Below are positions 7,338 through 7,443 of a stretch of 7,443 nucleotides of DNA, piece by piece. Both the position numbers and the translations under genes were made by a program. The notes under the pieces were generated by a model. The model searched no databases and had not been told where the DNA came from. It saw only the letters and a program-made list of their open reading frames with translations. Each line of letters starts with the position of its first letter. Position 1 is the stretch's first letter. Origin of the DNA: Actinomycetes bacterium (GTDB lineage Bacteria > Actinomycetota > Acidimicrobiia > Acidimicrobiales > Acidimicrobiaceae); the NCBI GenBank assembly GCA_021823385.1, contig JAKAOC010000104.1, positions 1 to 7,443 on the forward strand, given 5' to 3'.

Positions 7338-7443
7338 TTACCTAGCCTTCTTGCCGCCATAAGCCAACGCTCCGCCCCAGCGGCGGGTGCCGGAGCGCTC
7401 GTGAAAGATCCGTTGCGAACCGAAGCCAGGACGTGCCTGGTCG
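7338..7443 (-). CDS. C-terminal end of an unrecognised protein (cut by window edge)
   Basis: The last 34 codons of a minus-strand frame enter from the high-coordinate edge and stop at TAA (7340-7338), two bases before the isomerase ATG. The tail reads RIFHERSGTRRWGGALAYGG and ends KKAR; it is rich in Arg, Gly and Lys, with no recognisable motif. Of the three minus-strand frames here, this one is favoured because its stop abuts the next start in the manner of an operon; the other frames look like shadow reading. In related actinobacteria, phosphomannomutase or small DUF3499-type genes are often found upstream of such isomerases, but the fragment is too short to assign to either. Confidence 0.55.
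   Translation of the reverse strand, partial: DQARPGFGSQRIFHERSGTRRWGGALAYGGKKAR

Overview
This window reads as ordinary chromosomal core sequence from a high-GC Gram-positive bacterium (Actinomycetota). The evidence is high GC by eye, frequent GTG/TTG starts, a release factor 2 gene with no in-frame stop or frameshift, and the order hpf-secA-prfB-ftsE. The mix of a combined phosphoglucose/phosphomannose isomerase with a short 'archaeal/Thermotoga-type' S-adenosylhomocysteine hydrolase suggests a deep-branching lineage such as Acidimicrobiia, but that placement is inference. All genes lie on the minus strand, so transcription runs from high to low coordinates.

Layout in transcription order. 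7443-7338 is the C-terminal end of an unrecognised gene cut by the window edge. Two bases later comes a PGI/PMI-family sugar-phosphate isomerase (7335-6283). A 78-base gap with a compact hairpin leads to ahcY (6204-4933). A 126-base gap holds a good promoter candidate, a perfect 12-bp palindrome and a strong Shine-Dalgarno, and leads to hpf (long form, 4806-4237). A 102-base gap with a hairpin and a possible -10 element leads to secA (4134-1426). A 45-base gap with nothing convincing leads to prfB (1380-250). A 52-base gap with a 7-bp GC-rich hairpin leads to the first 65 codons of ftsE (197 to the window edge). No gene-free stretch exceeds 300 bases.

How the genes fit together. The isomerase feeds central carbon and possibly GDP-mannose precursors. 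AhcY clears the by-product of SAM-dependent methylation. The second block serves translation and the envelope: Hpf parks ribosomes in stress, SecA drives protein export, RF2 ends translation at UGA/UAA, and FtsE is the ATPase of the FtsEX complex that controls cell-wall hydrolysis at division. The hpf-secA-prfB-(ftsE) order is also seen in Bacillus, so it is an old arrangement.

I found no mobile element, CRISPR array, tRNA/rRNA, defence system or other exotic system. The points worth a second look are small: a frozen-in-frame remnant of the RF2 frameshift site, a secA start with no Shine-Dalgarno, the short AhcY type, and the active-site loop of the isomerase.
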